This document shows, one piece after another, positions 1 through 9,002 of a DNA stretch of 64,000 nt. How positions within the stretch are numbered: position 1 is the stretch's first letter; the number at the start of each line of letters is the position of its first letter. The notes under the pieces were generated by a model that did not search any database, was not told the origin of the DNA, and saw only the letters and a program-made list of their open reading frames with translations. The position numbers and the translations under genes are program-made. This DNA comes from UBA8438 sp963934795 (GTDB taxonomy: Bacteria; Acidobacteriota; Vicinamibacteria; Vicinamibacterales; UBA8438). Where the stretch lies: assembly GCA_963934795.1 (NCBI GenBank), contig CAWWAF010000002.1, forward strand, positions 31,532 through 95,531, written 5' to 3'.

Positions 1-212
1 TTCACGACCCAGCCGTCGTGAAACTCGAACTCGCCGGTCCAGGCGCTGTCGTGCATCCCCAGAATATGCAGCAACGTCGACTTGCCAGCCCCGGACGGCC
101 CCATGATCGACAGAAATTCTCCCTCCTTCACATCGAGGTCGATCTGCCGCAGCACGAACGTCTTACTGACACCGTGTGAGTACGATTTTTCCAGGTTTCG
201 TAGCGCGATCAT
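1..212 (-). CDS. ABC transporter ATP-binding protein (partial, N-terminal part only)
   Basis: This is the N-terminal 70 residues of an ABC ATPase that runs off the left edge. The start ATG is at 212-210. A Walker A motif GPSGAGKS follows the usual lead-in 'EGEFLSIMG', and 'LLHILGMHD' after it resembles the MacB/LolD/FtsE class of export ATPases that pair with FtsX/MacB-type permeases. The Walker B and signature motifs lie outside the window, so the substrate and partner cannot be named. The spacing to the TPR gene behind it (68 bp, same strand) allows cotranscription but does not prove it. Confidence 0.85.
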   Translation of the reverse strand, partial: MIALRNLEKSYSHGVSKTFVLRQIDLDVKEGEFLSIMGPSGAGKSTLLHILGMHDSAWTGEFEFHDGWVV

Positions 213-280
213 GGTGTCTCACATTCTAGCTAGCGCGGTCGCGACACGGGGCAAGACTCTGGCGCCTCGCCCCGTTGCCG

Positions 281-1828
281 CTACTGCTCGTTCGTCTGCT
301 GCACGAAGCGAGTGGCTTCGTCGTAGCCCGGCATGTCGGCGCGTCCTTCCCAATTGGAGAGCAATCGCGCGTAGGCCTCGACGGCCGTCACCGAGTCGCC
401 GCTACGGGAAGAAGCACGCGCCATGCCCAGCAGGGAACGTGAACGGCCGGGCATCCGGACCAACGAGACGGCGAACTTCTCGGCTGCTGCCGCCGGTTGG
501 CCCATCTCGAGCAGAATCTCGCCATACAGCTCGTACGGAGGCTTCACCGGACTCGCCGCACCGTTCGGCACACGCATCTCGTCGACGATCTCAAGCGCCT
601 CGTCCATGAGCGCAACTGCGTCGTCACCAGCCCCCTGGGCCAGCCGCACGAGAGCGGCCACCTCGTGAAACATGATGCGATTGGCGGGGCTGTCGTCGTC
701 GGCCAGCGCCTTCAGCTTCGCCTCGGCCTCGACGGCCGTCCCAAGATCCCCGGTCTTCACAGCACTGATGCCAGTCGCGAGGAGTTCGGCCGCTGGCGAG
801 TCGTCGGTGATCGGAGACGTCCGCCACTCTTCGGTCTCAACCGTGTAGCGCGCACGCACCAGCGGCAACGTGTTCGTCGCACGCGCCTGCCCATCGCTCT
901 CCCGGTTCACCATCTCCAGCCGCTCGATCCAGGTCCGCGCCTTGGCAAAGTCACCAAGCTGGAGATCGCCATACTGACCCCAGTCAAGTGGATGCACCGT
1001 GTCGCCGACGCTGTCCCCAGGCTCCCAGAGGGCTCGGGCCGCGTCGTACGCTTTCTGGTTGTGGTCCGATACGTAGTCCCACATGCCGTGCTGAATGAAG
1101 ATGTGGGTGGGCATGTGGCGCGCGTGGGCGACCGCCGGGGCGATCTCCGCGTATCGAAGCGCGGAAGGCAGCGCCAGCGGCGCGTGGGTTGGATCGTCGA
1201 AAGCATGGATCGCATAGTGCGGTGCGCCTGGATGGTCCGGGTTCTTGCCGAACACCTCGAGCGCCAGGGCACCGGCCTGCATCTCATACCTGAAGGTCCG
1301 GTCGTTCATGGCCCGCGCCGCGCTCAATGTCGCGACGGCCGCGAAGGTCGTCACTTCGTCATCGTCGGGAAATCGCTCGTGCAGCTGCTGCATCGCTTCC
1401 ATGTAGGCGACCCGGTTGTCGCGCCACTCGCCCTCCCCCCAGAGCACCTCGACCGCTCCCAGGAAGCCCTTCTCCCGGTCGGTTGGCGCTTTGGCCAGAC
1501 GCTCGGCGGTATTTGCACCCAGTCGGGCGAGCACCGCACGCGGAGATTCGCCATCCTGCTCGGCAAACAGGGGGTGGTTGTAGCACAGTGCCTCACCCCA
1601 GTACGCCATCGCAAAGTCCGGATCAATCCGCTGGGCGGCCTGGAACTCCTCGATGGCCTGCTTCCAGCCAAAGCTGTGAAGGATGGCCACCCCGCGAAGG
1701 AAATGCCCCTGTGCCTCCGGGGTCCCGGACGTCGGAAAATCGAGCGACCCAACGCTCTCGAGTTGGGCCTGGGCTGGCGCGGCCGCCAACAGGGCGAAGA
1801 GGGCGACGCAGATAGACAGTCGTTTCAT
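281..1828 (-). CDS. secreted tetratricopeptide-repeat protein
   Basis: The 515-residue protein starts with a signal peptide (MKRLSICVALFALLAAAPAQA). The ATG at 1828 was preferred to a longer reading because GAGGAG lies just upstream and the signal peptide begins there. Residues from about 25 ('SGTPEAQGHFLRGVAILHSFGW') onward carry helix pairs typical of TPR units, with 'YWGEALCYNHP' and a second TPR block near the C-terminus ('LGMARASSRSGDSVTAVEAYARLL'). Histidine-rich stretches such as 'ARHMPTHIFIQHGMWDY' are conserved in this family of periplasmic TPR proteins as I remember it, but no reaction is known to me. It is probably periplasmic or surface-bound. Confidence 0.85.
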   Translation of the reverse strand: MKRLSICVALFALLAAAPAQAQLESVGSLDFPTSGTPEAQGHFLRGVAILHSFGWKQAIEEFQAAQRIDPDFAMAYWGEALCYNHPLFAEQDGESPRAVLARLGANTAERLAKAPTDREKGFLGAVEVLWGEGEWRDNRVAYMEAMQQLHERFPDDDEVTTFAAVATLSAARAMNDRTFRYEMQAGALALEVFGKNPDHPGAPHYAIHAFDDPTHAPLALPSALRYAEIAPAVAHARHMPTHIFIQHGMWDYVSDHNQKAYDAARALWEPGDSVGDTVHPLDWGQYGDLQLGDFAKARTWIERLEMVNRESDGQARATNTLPLVRARYTVETEEWRTSPITDDSPAAELLATGISAVKTGDLGTAVEAEAKLKALADDDSPANRIMFHEVAALVRLAQGAGDDAVALMDEALEIVDEMRVPNGAASPVKPPYELYGEILLEMGQPAAAAEKFAVSLVRMPGRSRSLLGMARASSRSGDSVTAVEAYARLLSNWEGRADMPGYDEATRFVQQTNEQ

Positions 1829-2038
1829 GGCAAGACTCCTCACAAGAAAGCGCGGCGAACCCCGAACGCCGATTATATCGCCGTCCGATCGCCACCCCAG
1901 ACGGACACCACTGTCACCGGGCAGTGACGCGCCAATGCGCTCCACGACACGAGCGCCAGCCACGGAATGGTACGATCCCTGCAGAACCGTCTATTGACCA
2001 CTACGCACCCGGAGTCATCTCCGCTCGCCGAGGCCCTT

Positions 2039-2857
2039 ATGCCACTCTCGCTCACGTATCCGTTCATCAGTCGCATCGCTTGGTCCTCGAGCGTGGCCGT
2101 GGGGCTCACCCTCGCCGTGCTCGTCTCGCCGGTGTCGGCGGCATCAGACGCGGGCGAGCAAGCCACGCAGCCGACCGGGGCCCAGGAGTTTCGTGAGCCG
2201 GACTTCCTGTTCAACTGGCCCAGGACCTACGTCGGGGTAGCGGGCGGTTGGCTCGCCACCTCGCAGCGCGGCGGAATCTTCGACCTGGCTCGCGACCTGC
2301 TGACCGTGGAGGATGGGGACTTCAACAGCAGCGTGGCGCGGTTCACGATTGGACGGGCGCTCAGCCGACGGTTCGATCTCTCAGCGGAGGTCGGCTTCAG
2401 TCGTGCAACCGTGCCCTCTGAATATCGCGATTTTCTTGAGGTTGACCTCCCGATTACGCAAACGACAGAGTTTTCCCAGGCTCCCGTGTCTGCCACCGTG
2501 CGCATGTGGCTGGTGCCTCGTGGTCGCACGGTAGGCCGCTTCGCGTGGGTGCCAGCCGCGGTGGCACCCTATGTCTCGGGCGGCGTCGATGCGCACTGGT
2601 ATCGATTCACGCAATTCGGGGATTTCGTCGATGTCGTCGATCTCTCCATCTTTTCCGACACTTTCGAATCGAGCGGTTGGGCCGCCGGTGCGCACGTAGC
2701 AGGGGGCATTAGCGCGCATCTGATCAAACAATTGTTCCTGACCGTCGAGGCGCGCTATGGTTGGGCGGCGACACCGTTGTCGAACGACTTCGTCGGATTC
2801 GAGGACATTGATCTCGATGGTCTCCAGTTCACTGGCGGCGTCGAGTTCGCCTTCTAG
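2039..2857 (+). CDS. outer-membrane beta-barrel protein
   Basis: The product is 272 residues with a signal peptide (hydrophobic stretch SSVAVGLTLAVLVSPVSA, cleavage near ASA/A). The rest is made of alternating strands rich in aromatic and glycine residues ('WPRTYVGVAGGWLATSQRGG', 'YVSGGVDAHWYRFTQFGDF', 'LFLTVEARYGWAATPL'), ending in 'LQFTGGVEFAF'. A terminal phenylalanine after an alternating strand is the usual outer-membrane insertion signal. The ATG at 2039 has GAGG 8 bases upstream; an in-frame ATG at 1967 would put 24 extra residues before the signal peptide. The function beyond a small OmpA/OmpW-like barrel is unknown. Confidence 0.75.
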   Translation: MPLSLTYPFISRIAWSSSVAVGLTLAVLVSPVSAASDAGEQATQPTGAQEFREPDFLFNWPRTYVGVAGGWLATSQRGGIFDLARDLLTVEDGDFNSSVARFTIGRALSRRFDLSAEVGFSRATVPSEYRDFLEVDLPITQTTEFSQAPVSATVRMWLVPRGRTVGRFAWVPAAVAPYVSGGVDAHWYRFTQFGDFVDVVDLSIFSDTFESSGWAAGAHVAGGISAHLIKQLFLTVEARYGWAATPLSNDFVGFEDIDLDGLQFTGGVEFAF

Positions 2858-2880
2858 AACGATAGTCAGCGAGGATCGCC

Positions 2881-4188
2881 ATGACGATGACGACACATCT
2901 GCTCCGACAGCTGGGCGACCGGCGGCCCGTCGTGACAGCGCTTGCCCTTGCGGCGTGCCTGTTGGGCGCGACCACGGCCGGAGGCCAAACTGCGGCCCCC
3001 GCCGACTCCGTCTGGCTACCCTGGCTCGGATGCTGGCAGCTCGTGGAGGAAACCGGTGCACTGCCGGACGAATGGGCGGATCGGCGGTCCTACGCCGATC
3101 GCGTCGTGGTGTGCCTGAACCCGACAACGGGCGACAACGCGGGCATGTCCGTCGAGGTGACCACCATCGCCGATGCCAAACGGGTACTCGTCGAGACGCT
3201 ACACGCGGACGGTCGGCCGCAGCCCGTAGACGAAGCCACGTGCCGCGGCGAACGAAGAGACACCTGGTCGTCCGACGGGGCCAGGCTTTTCACACGGTCA
3301 GCGTTGACCTGCGAAGACGACACCGACCGCCTGGTGTCTGGTGTGGGTCTCATGTCCGATGCCTTGACCTGGCTGGACATCCAGCTCGTAGACGCGGGCG
3401 GTCGAAGCGCCGTGACGGTTCGCCGGTATCGACGGGTCGGCGAAGCGACGACGACCGATGCCGGGGCGACCCCATTGCCACTACGGCTGCGGGCCCGGGC
3501 ACGCGAGGCCGCACACCTGATTGCGACGACGGAACTCAGTACGAACGACATCATCGAGGCTCAGGACCTGGCCGAACAACCCGTCGTCGAAGCGCTCATG
3601 GTGGAAACAGATGCGTCGTTCGACCTCGATGGACGCGGGCTGATCGAGTTGGACGACGCTGGCGTCCCGAGTGACGTGATCGACCTGATGGTCGCCCTCT
3701 CGTTTCCCGATTGGTTTCACGTGGACCGGCCAGCGTCACGCGGCGGGTCTGGCGGCGGAGGTTTCACCTCTGCGGACCCGTGGGGCCCATACGGTCAGGC
3801 AGGGTTCCATGACTGGTATCCACTCTACGCGTCGCCGTTTGGCTACTACTACGGATGGTCGGCGTACGACTCGCTGTACTACCTGAACCCGTATGGATCG
3901 GGGGTTGTGCTCACCGACGGCCGGAACGGCGGTCGACGCCTGGAGGCGCCGGCGGGACGCGCCTACGCCGGCCGAGGCTACTCGAGCATTGGGGCGAGGG
4001 AGCCGTCACAGGTATCAGAGCGGCGGGCGCGCCGACGAGGGAGCGACGGGGGCACGGCGTCGGTGCAATCAGCCAGAGGGCGACGCAGCGGCGGCAGCAC
4101 CAGTTCAACGAGCCAGGGCGGCGGACGTGCCACGTCCGGCGGCTACAGTCGAGGCGGGTCGACGGGACGAACCGCACGACCTCGCTAG
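2881..4188 (+). CDS. secreted protein of unknown function with Gly/Ser/Arg-rich tail
   Basis: The 435-residue protein follows the barrel gene by 23 bp on the same strand and probably shares its transcript; GAGGA stands before the ATG. An N-terminal signal sequence (hydrophobic stretch VVTALALAACLLGATTAGGQ) leads into a folded region opening with 'WLPWLGCWQLVEE'. Residues about 200-280 look helical. The region 295-340 is rich in Tyr, Pro and Gly ('YPLYASPFGYYYGWSAYD'), and the last 90 residues are low-complexity Ser, Gly and Arg. The tail looks disordered and basic. I do not recognise a family. Confidence 0.7.
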   Translation: MTMTTHLLRQLGDRRPVVTALALAACLLGATTAGGQTAAPADSVWLPWLGCWQLVEETGALPDEWADRRSYADRVVVCLNPTTGDNAGMSVEVTTIADAKRVLVETLHADGRPQPVDEATCRGERRDTWSSDGARLFTRSALTCEDDTDRLVSGVGLMSDALTWLDIQLVDAGGRSAVTVRRYRRVGEATTTDAGATPLPLRLRARAREAAHLIATTELSTNDIIEAQDLAEQPVVEALMVETDASFDLDGRGLIELDDAGVPSDVIDLMVALSFPDWFHVDRPASRGGSGGGGFTSADPWGPYGQAGFHDWYPLYASPFGYYYGWSAYDSLYYLNPYGSGVVLTDGRNGGRRLEAPAGRAYAGRGYSSIGAREPSQVSERRARRRGSDGGTASVQSARGRRSGGSTSSTSQGGGRATSGGYSRGGSTGRTARPR

Positions 4189-4216
4189 TCCCTGGGGACT
4201 AACGGAAACAGGCGGC

Positions 4217-4251
4217 GTCAGTTCATGGGACCCCAGTGCCCATGAACTGAC
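4217..4251. repeat. perfect 13-bp inverted repeat in intergenic region
   Basis: Arms at 4217-4229 (GTCAGTTCATGGG) and 4239-4251 pair perfectly around a 9-base loop. There is no run of T after it, only CAAAATGG, so it is not a standard intrinsic terminator for the gene ending at 4188. It could be a factor-dependent terminator, an mRNA 3'-end stabiliser or an operator. The rest of 4189-4472 holds a short GTTGACC direct repeat (near 4318 and 4352) and no gene that I can see. Confidence 0.6.
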
Positions 4252-4472
4252 AAAATGGATCAGTGGTGAACATTTTCGTCACACTTGCCGCCTGATCACC
4301 GGCGCAAGTCATTCCGGGTTGACCGCGCAACACCCTTATTTCCGAATCAGTTGACCGGTTCATCGGCAGTCGCGACCGCTTGGTCACGATATTGCTACAA
4401 CTAGCTGTGAGCGATGCCACGGTGTGGCGTCGCAATCCGCGGCGGTGAAGACGCCCCCAACGAAGGAACACT

Positions 4473-5558
4473 GTGACGGTTGAACCCACACTGGACGATG
4501 CCCATCGGTTGCTGAGAGAAGGACGGGTGGACAGCGCCATCGACGCCTACACCGCCCTCCTCAAAAACCGCCCCGATGACTGGACCACGGCCAACCGCCT
4601 TGGCGATCTATACGTACAGACGGGACAGCTGGATGCGGCGGTTGAACAGTTCAGCCATGTCGCGCAGTGTCTGGTTGAGAGAAACCTCTTGCCAAAAGCG
4701 GCGGCGCTGTACAAGAAAGTCCTGAAGGTCGCGCCAGGCGATGAATCGACACGAAGCCAACTCGTCGACCTCGCGCTTCGGCAAGGATTTCTGGTCGAGG
4801 CGCTCGGCCATCTCACCGCGATGGCCGAGCAACGCCGCGCGACCGGCGACCACGCGGGTGCCCTTGAAGTGCAACACCGGATAGACAGCCTGCGACGGCC
4901 CGCTCTGGCCGCAACCGAGGCGGCGCCCGCGGAACGCGTGGATCCGGACGACACACAGGTGGCGATGGCGCCCCTGCCTACGGGACCTGACGCGCGGGAA
5001 GAAGCGACGGCCGTCCGCGAGGCCACGGGGCCTGGGCCGACGGCTACCGTCACCCAGTCCGAAGGGCGCGTCGAACGGACAGCCCAAGACCCTCAACGGC
5101 AACTCAAACTACAGCTGATCGAAGACGAGGTTCGGGCCGGGCGGCTGAAGCGCACGCGCCAGCTAGTGTTGGTCGTCCTCTCGGAGGCCAGCGATGCCAC
5201 GGAGCACATCCTGGATCTGGCGAAACGGCTGACGGCGGAGGCCGGTGACGCCACCGTGATGTGCGCCGACGCATTGCTTGATTCGGCGAGGCGGGGACAG
5301 GCCCCCCCGACGAACATCGCAGCGGTGCGGTCGCTGGCGGCGTGGGTACCGGCCCAGCCAGAAGGCGGCCAGTGGCCAGCCGGGCGCCTGGATCGGCTCG
5401 CGCGAATCGACGCGGCCGCGGCCTTGGAACTGGCACCAGAGAAACGACATTCCCTGGAAGAGATCGGACCAGATCTGACCACCGGCGCGGAGGCGACCAC
5501 GAGCCGCGCTCCGTCGCCCGCACCTCCATTCACGTCCGCTGTGGCGGCGGCCGTGTAA
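4473..5558 (+). CDS. cytoplasmic tetratricopeptide-repeat protein
   Basis: This 361-residue protein has no signal peptide. The GTG start is supported by AAGGA 8 bases upstream. Residues 8-75 form two clear TPR units ('AIDAYTALLKNRPDDWTTAN' then 'LGDLYVQTGQLDAAVEQFSH'), followed by 'PKAAALYKKVLKVAPGDEST' and 'FLVEALGHLTAMAEQR' as further units up to about residue 135. The middle (140-205) is Ala/Pro/Thr-rich and probably a linker. The C-terminal part (210-330) is helical without a match I know. A scaffold or adaptor role is possible, but the sequence shows no catalytic motif. Confidence 0.75.
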   Translation: MTVEPTLDDAHRLLREGRVDSAIDAYTALLKNRPDDWTTANRLGDLYVQTGQLDAAVEQFSHVAQCLVERNLLPKAAALYKKVLKVAPGDESTRSQLVDLALRQGFLVEALGHLTAMAEQRRATGDHAGALEVQHRIDSLRRPALAATEAAPAERVDPDDTQVAMAPLPTGPDAREEATAVREATGPGPTATVTQSEGRVERTAQDPQRQLKLQLIEDEVRAGRLKRTRQLVLVVLSEASDATEHILDLAKRLTAEAGDATVMCADALLDSARRGQAPPTNIAAVRSLAAWVPAQPEGGQWPAGRLDRLARIDAAAALELAPEKRHSLEEIGPDLTTGAEATTSRAPSPAPPFTSAVAAAV

Positions 5559-5563
5559 GCGGG

Positions 5564-5602
5564 GGGTCGTCGGTGGCTGTGGCCATCGGCGACCCCGGTT
5601 TT
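5564..5602 (+). terminator. possible intrinsic terminator after the TPR gene
   Basis: A hairpin starts 6 bases after the stop: arms 5564-5576 and 5583-5595 pair over 13 positions with two G-T wobbles, then CGG and four T. The U-tract is short, so termination strength is uncertain. The rest of the stretch to 5818 shows no gene. Confidence 0.4.
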
Positions 5603-5818
5603 CCCAACCCCGGCCACCACGACGGTGGCAAGACCGCGGCCAGCCTTGCTCATACTGGCTAATACACTGGCCGATGACGGGCCAACCGTTTGGCCGAACA
5701 CGCCAAACTGCAAGTCTCACACGCGGCCGTCCGGATGGATTCGCATACCCACCGAGGCCCACGCCCTGAACGTCCACAGTCGCACATAGAGTGCGCTAAA
5801 GACCGTCCCCTCGCGCAA

Positions 5819-6244
5819 CTACCCTGCGAAGTGGCCCTTCAGCGAATCGAGCAGCGCTTTGTAGATCGGGTCACAGAACTCTTTGACTCCGCCTTGGCTA
5901 TCCTGCCAAGTCGACGACCACTCCACGAAGGTGCCGTTGCCGTCGGTCACGGCGAAGACGCGGACTACGCCGATGTATCCGCTGACCCGGTCTCTGGACA
6001 CCGCCTCAGGACCATCGTCGATGGAATACTTCACCATCCGGTCCACATCGTTGAGGCTCTGCAATGTCTCGTGAAACGCGCCGTTCAGGACCCGCTTCGC
6101 CCCGATCTGGTCACCGGCGGCGTCGCCGACCGGCTCGAGATTTGTGATCACGTTGGGCGCAAATGACAGGTCGTGAAAGTTGCGAAGCGCGGCCCATACC
6201 TGCTCGACCGGCGCGTTGACGACGCACGTGTTGTAGCACCCCAT
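5819..6244 (-). CDS. SRPBCC (START/polyketide cyclase-like) family protein
   Basis: The 141-residue protein has the SRPBCC layout: an opening strand with 'NAPVEQVWAALRNFHDL', a central 'PVGDAAGDQIGAKRVL', then 'VSGYIGVVRVFAVTDGNGTF' and 'VEWSSTWQDSQ', and a long C-terminal helix ('FCDPIYKALLDSLKGHF'). The fold makes a hydrophobic ligand cavity; the ligand is unknown. The ATG at 6244 was chosen because GGAGG lies 6 bases before it; a reading from 6331 would add 29 residues with no family likeness. It appears monocistronic. Confidence 0.8.
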   Translation of the reverse strand: MGCYNTCVVNAPVEQVWAALRNFHDLSFAPNVITNLEPVGDAAGDQIGAKRVLNGAFHETLQSLNDVDRMVKYSIDDGPEAVSRDRVSGYIGVVRVFAVTDGNGTFVEWSSTWQDSQGGVKEFCDPIYKALLDSLKGHFAG

Positions 6245-6333
6245 TGATCCCTCCTGCTGCCAGCTTCGTCTCACTGTCCTGTCACCAACCACGGCATCAG
6301 CACATGAGACACTAGTTCCATGGACAATCAACG

Positions 6334-6339
6334 ATTATA
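6334..6339 (-). promoter_or_regulatory. -10 element of the SRPBCC gene
   Basis: On the minus strand this reads TATAAT, a perfect -10 hexamer. A good TTGACA is not present at 16-18 bp upstream (TTTTGT is the closest). The predicted start of transcription is near 6327, giving a leader of about 80 nt. Confidence 0.5.
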
Positions 6340-6421
6340 GACACAGACTGCCTAGACAAAACCTACGTCGGTATCACACGCGTGGTAGATCTCACCTAAA
6401 CGCGAGAATGACAGTGGCGCC

Positions 6422-7150
6422 ATGATCGACATCACTCAACTCGTCAAGGTCTACGACGGTTTTCGGGCCGTGGACGGGTTGTCGCTCCGGGTCGAGACGG
6501 GGCAAATTCTCGGCCTGGTCGGCCCCAACGGCGCTGGCAAGACGACGACGCTTCGCTGTCTGGCTGGAATCATTCCTCCGACATCTGGGCACATCACCAT
6601 CGCCGGCTTTGACCTGCACACCCATCCCATCGAGGCCCGCCAACGACTCGCGTTTGTGCCGGATGAACCGCACCTGTTTGACCATCTGACGGCGCTCGAC
6701 CATCTCACGCTGTTCGCACGGCTCTACGGGGTCACGGACGGACCGACACGGGCCGAGACGTTGCTGGAGGAAGCTGAACTCGTCGACCAACGTCTGTCAT
6801 TCCCGAGCGAGCTGTCACGCGGTATGAAACAGAAATTGGTCGTGGCGTGCGCCTTGCTCCATCGCCCAGAGGTCCTGGTGCTCGACGAGCCGCTCACCGG
6901 TCTTGACCCGGCCGCTATGCGCCGGATGAAGCGGACGGTGCGCGATACCGCTGCGGCCGGCGCGTCGGTTATCGTCTCGTCGCACATGCTGCAGCTGGTC
7001 GAAGAAGTCTGCGACCGGGTGCTGATCGTGAACCGTGGGACGCAGGTGCTCGCGGGGACGCTCGACGAAATTCGTCTCCAGTTGCCGGACGTCGACGCGG
7101 ACGCGGATCTGGAGACGCTCTTCATGAAGGCGACGGGTGCAGACACGTGA
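6422..7150 (+). CDS. ABC-2 type exporter ATP-binding protein
   Basis: The 242-residue ATPase has Walker A GPNGAGKTT (about residues 37-45), the signature 'LSRGMKQKL' in place of LSGGQ, Walker B 'PEVLVLDEPLTGLDP' and the switch histidine in 'VIVSSHMLQ'. The divergent signature with RGMKQ is typical of ABC-2 drug, antibiotic or Na+ export ATPases. The next gene, the permease, starts within its stop codon, so the two are translationally coupled and form one transporter. The substrate is unknown. Confidence 0.9.
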   Translation: MIDITQLVKVYDGFRAVDGLSLRVETGQILGLVGPNGAGKTTTLRCLAGIIPPTSGHITIAGFDLHTHPIEARQRLAFVPDEPHLFDHLTALDHLTLFARLYGVTDGPTRAETLLEEAELVDQRLSFPSELSRGMKQKLVVACALLHRPEVLVLDEPLTGLDPAAMRRMKRTVRDTAAAGASVIVSSHMLQLVEEVCDRVLIVNRGTQVLAGTLDEIRLQLPDVDADADLETLFMKATGADT

Positions 7151-8991
7151 CACCCCTGCTGTTTCTCATGTGGCGGTCGCTACATGGCCGCGTGACGCGG
7201 TGGCTTCGGCTCATGAAGCAGCCGAAGTATCTGGTCGGAACGCTGGCCGGCGTGGCGTGGATGGCGATGTTTGCGCTGCGCCCGATGCTACGCGCCAACC
7301 GCACCGCCGAGTTGGGCGAGCAGATCGCCAACATCGTGGAATGGCTCCCGGCACTCGAGACGGCCGCGGCCCTGGCGTTGGTGGTTGCCCTGTCGCTGTG
7401 GTGGCTGTGGCCGTTCGGCAAGGCGTCGCTTGAGTTGAGCGAAACCGAACTGCATCTCCTCTTGCCGGCACCGGTACGGCGGAGACACCTGATCCAGTAC
7501 GCCTTGTTGCGCAGTCAATGGGGCATCTTGTTTGGCTGTTTCATGATTTCGTTGTTCTCCTCTGGCGGCGTGCCGGGCCTCTTCGCCTGGCGATTCCTCA
7601 CCGTCTGGATGCTCTTGACGCTCTGGCATTTGCATGGCCGCGGCCGCGGCCTGTGGCTCGCCCGTCTCCAGGAATTGCCCCGAGCCCTTGCTTGGCGCAG
7701 GCGAGCGGCGGTGGTGGCGGTGGTGGCGAGCGTGTGGGTGCTCTTGGCATCTGGAATCGCCTCGTTGGCAACGCCGCTCTCAGAGCTCAGTACCGACGGC
7801 GCCGCGACCCTACAGGGGACCCTCTCGCTGGAACGGTTACGAACTGACGCTCCCCTGTTCGCACTGCTACTCACGCCGACGCGGTGGCTGGTCGGCCCGA
7901 CCTTTGGTGGATTGGTCCCCAACGCCCCACTCGTGGGACGGCTTGCGTCCGCCGCCTGGCCGCTCCTCCTGGTGATCGCCCACAACGAGTGGGTCGTGCG
8001 GTCGCAGACCCGTTTCGAAGAGGCCACACTGGAACGGTCACGCCGGCAAGCCGCGAAGGGGGACGCGGCAGCGCGTTTTCGCAAGGTCCGGCGACGTCGA
8101 CGCCTGCACGCGCCGTTCACGCTCAGACCCGTCGGGCGCCCTGAAACGGCCATCGTGTGGAAGAACCTGATGCTGGCACATCGCACCCATCTTGGTGTGG
8201 CGGTCGGCGCCGGCGCGGCCGTCGTCGCGGTCGCGGCCGTCGTCGTCGCGTCAACCGGGCTGCCAACGTGGTTGATCGCGATCATGACCGTGGCCGGGAC
8301 GGTAGGGCTGGGTGTCACGCCGCTGATGGCCGGGCACCAGTGGCGCAATGACTTGCGCACCGATTTGCTACGGATCGACGTCATCCGGACCTGGCCCATC
8401 GACGGCTGGCGCTTGTTCACGTCACAAGTGGTACCACCCGCGATGGTCGCAACCCTCTACGCGGCGGGCGCGGGCGGCCTGCTGCTGATCGCCGGCATCG
8501 CGGCCACGCGCCCTGGCGCCAGCGGCACAGTGCTTCTACCGCCCGACCTGGCCACGTCGCTCGGTGTGTCCCAGCTCACCTTGCTGTTGCTCGGGCTGGC
8601 CACCCTGCTACCGCTCGTGGCCGCGGTCGCAGCACTGTCAGCCACCCTCCAGAATCTGCTGGCCTTGCTCTGGCCCAGTTGGATCCAGTTGGGCCAACGT
8701 CGTGCCGGGTCGGCCGCCCACATCGGGCAAGGGATGTTGACCGGCCTGGGACTGCTGGTGGCCCTGGCGGTGGGGCTGCTGCCAGGCGGGCTCCTCATCG
8801 GCACCTGGTTGTTTCTCCAATTGCGCGTAGCGGAGGTGCCGCTTATCGCGTGGCAGCTGCCGCTGCTGGGTATGACTGCCGTCATCCCCCTCGCCGTCAT
8901 TGTCTGGCTCCTGACCAGATTCGGAGGCGTGCTCTGGGATCAATTGGACCCATCGGCAGAACTGCTCGGAGCGGGACGAGCGGCTTCCTAA
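7147..8991 (+). CDS. ABC exporter membrane subunit
   Basis: The 614-residue membrane protein starts with GTG inside the preceding stop (GTGA overlap). It has roughly twelve hydrophobic segments, in an N-terminal group (residues about 30-230) and a C-terminal group (330-600), joined by a basic loop with 'RRQAAKGDAAARFRKVRRRR'. It has no nucleotide-binding domain and depends on the ATPase encoded before it. It looks like a duplicated-type ABC-2 exporter permease. The gene ends 11 bp from the stop of the convergent NTF2-like gene. Confidence 0.8.
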   Translation: MTPLLFLMWRSLHGRVTRWLRLMKQPKYLVGTLAGVAWMAMFALRPMLRANRTAELGEQIANIVEWLPALETAAALALVVALSLWWLWPFGKASLELSETELHLLLPAPVRRRHLIQYALLRSQWGILFGCFMISLFSSGGVPGLFAWRFLTVWMLLTLWHLHGRGRGLWLARLQELPRALAWRRRAAVVAVVASVWVLLASGIASLATPLSELSTDGAATLQGTLSLERLRTDAPLFALLLTPTRWLVGPTFGGLVPNAPLVGRLASAAWPLLLVIAHNEWVVRSQTRFEEATLERSRRQAAKGDAAARFRKVRRRRRLHAPFTLRPVGRPETAIVWKNLMLAHRTHLGVAVGAGAAVVAVAAVVVASTGLPTWLIAIMTVAGTVGLGVTPLMAGHQWRNDLRTDLLRIDVIRTWPIDGWRLFTSQVVPPAMVATLYAAGAGGLLLIAGIAATRPGASGTVLLPPDLATSLGVSQLTLLLLGLATLLPLVAAVAALSATLQNLLALLWPSWIQLGQRRAGSAAHIGQGMLTGLGLLVALAVGLLPGGLLIGTWLFLQLRVAEVPLIAWQLPLLGMTAVIPLAVIVWLLTRFGGVLWDQLDPSAELLGAGRAAS

Positions 8992-9002
8992 CTCGCCTCT
9001 GA

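Noticed and set aside
497..1927. A 476-residue plus-strand open frame opposite the first TPR gene
   Set aside because: It is antisense to a gene with a signal peptide, ribosome-binding site and TPR motifs; its composition (Arg, His, Gly, Val) is the usual shadow of a high-GC gene.
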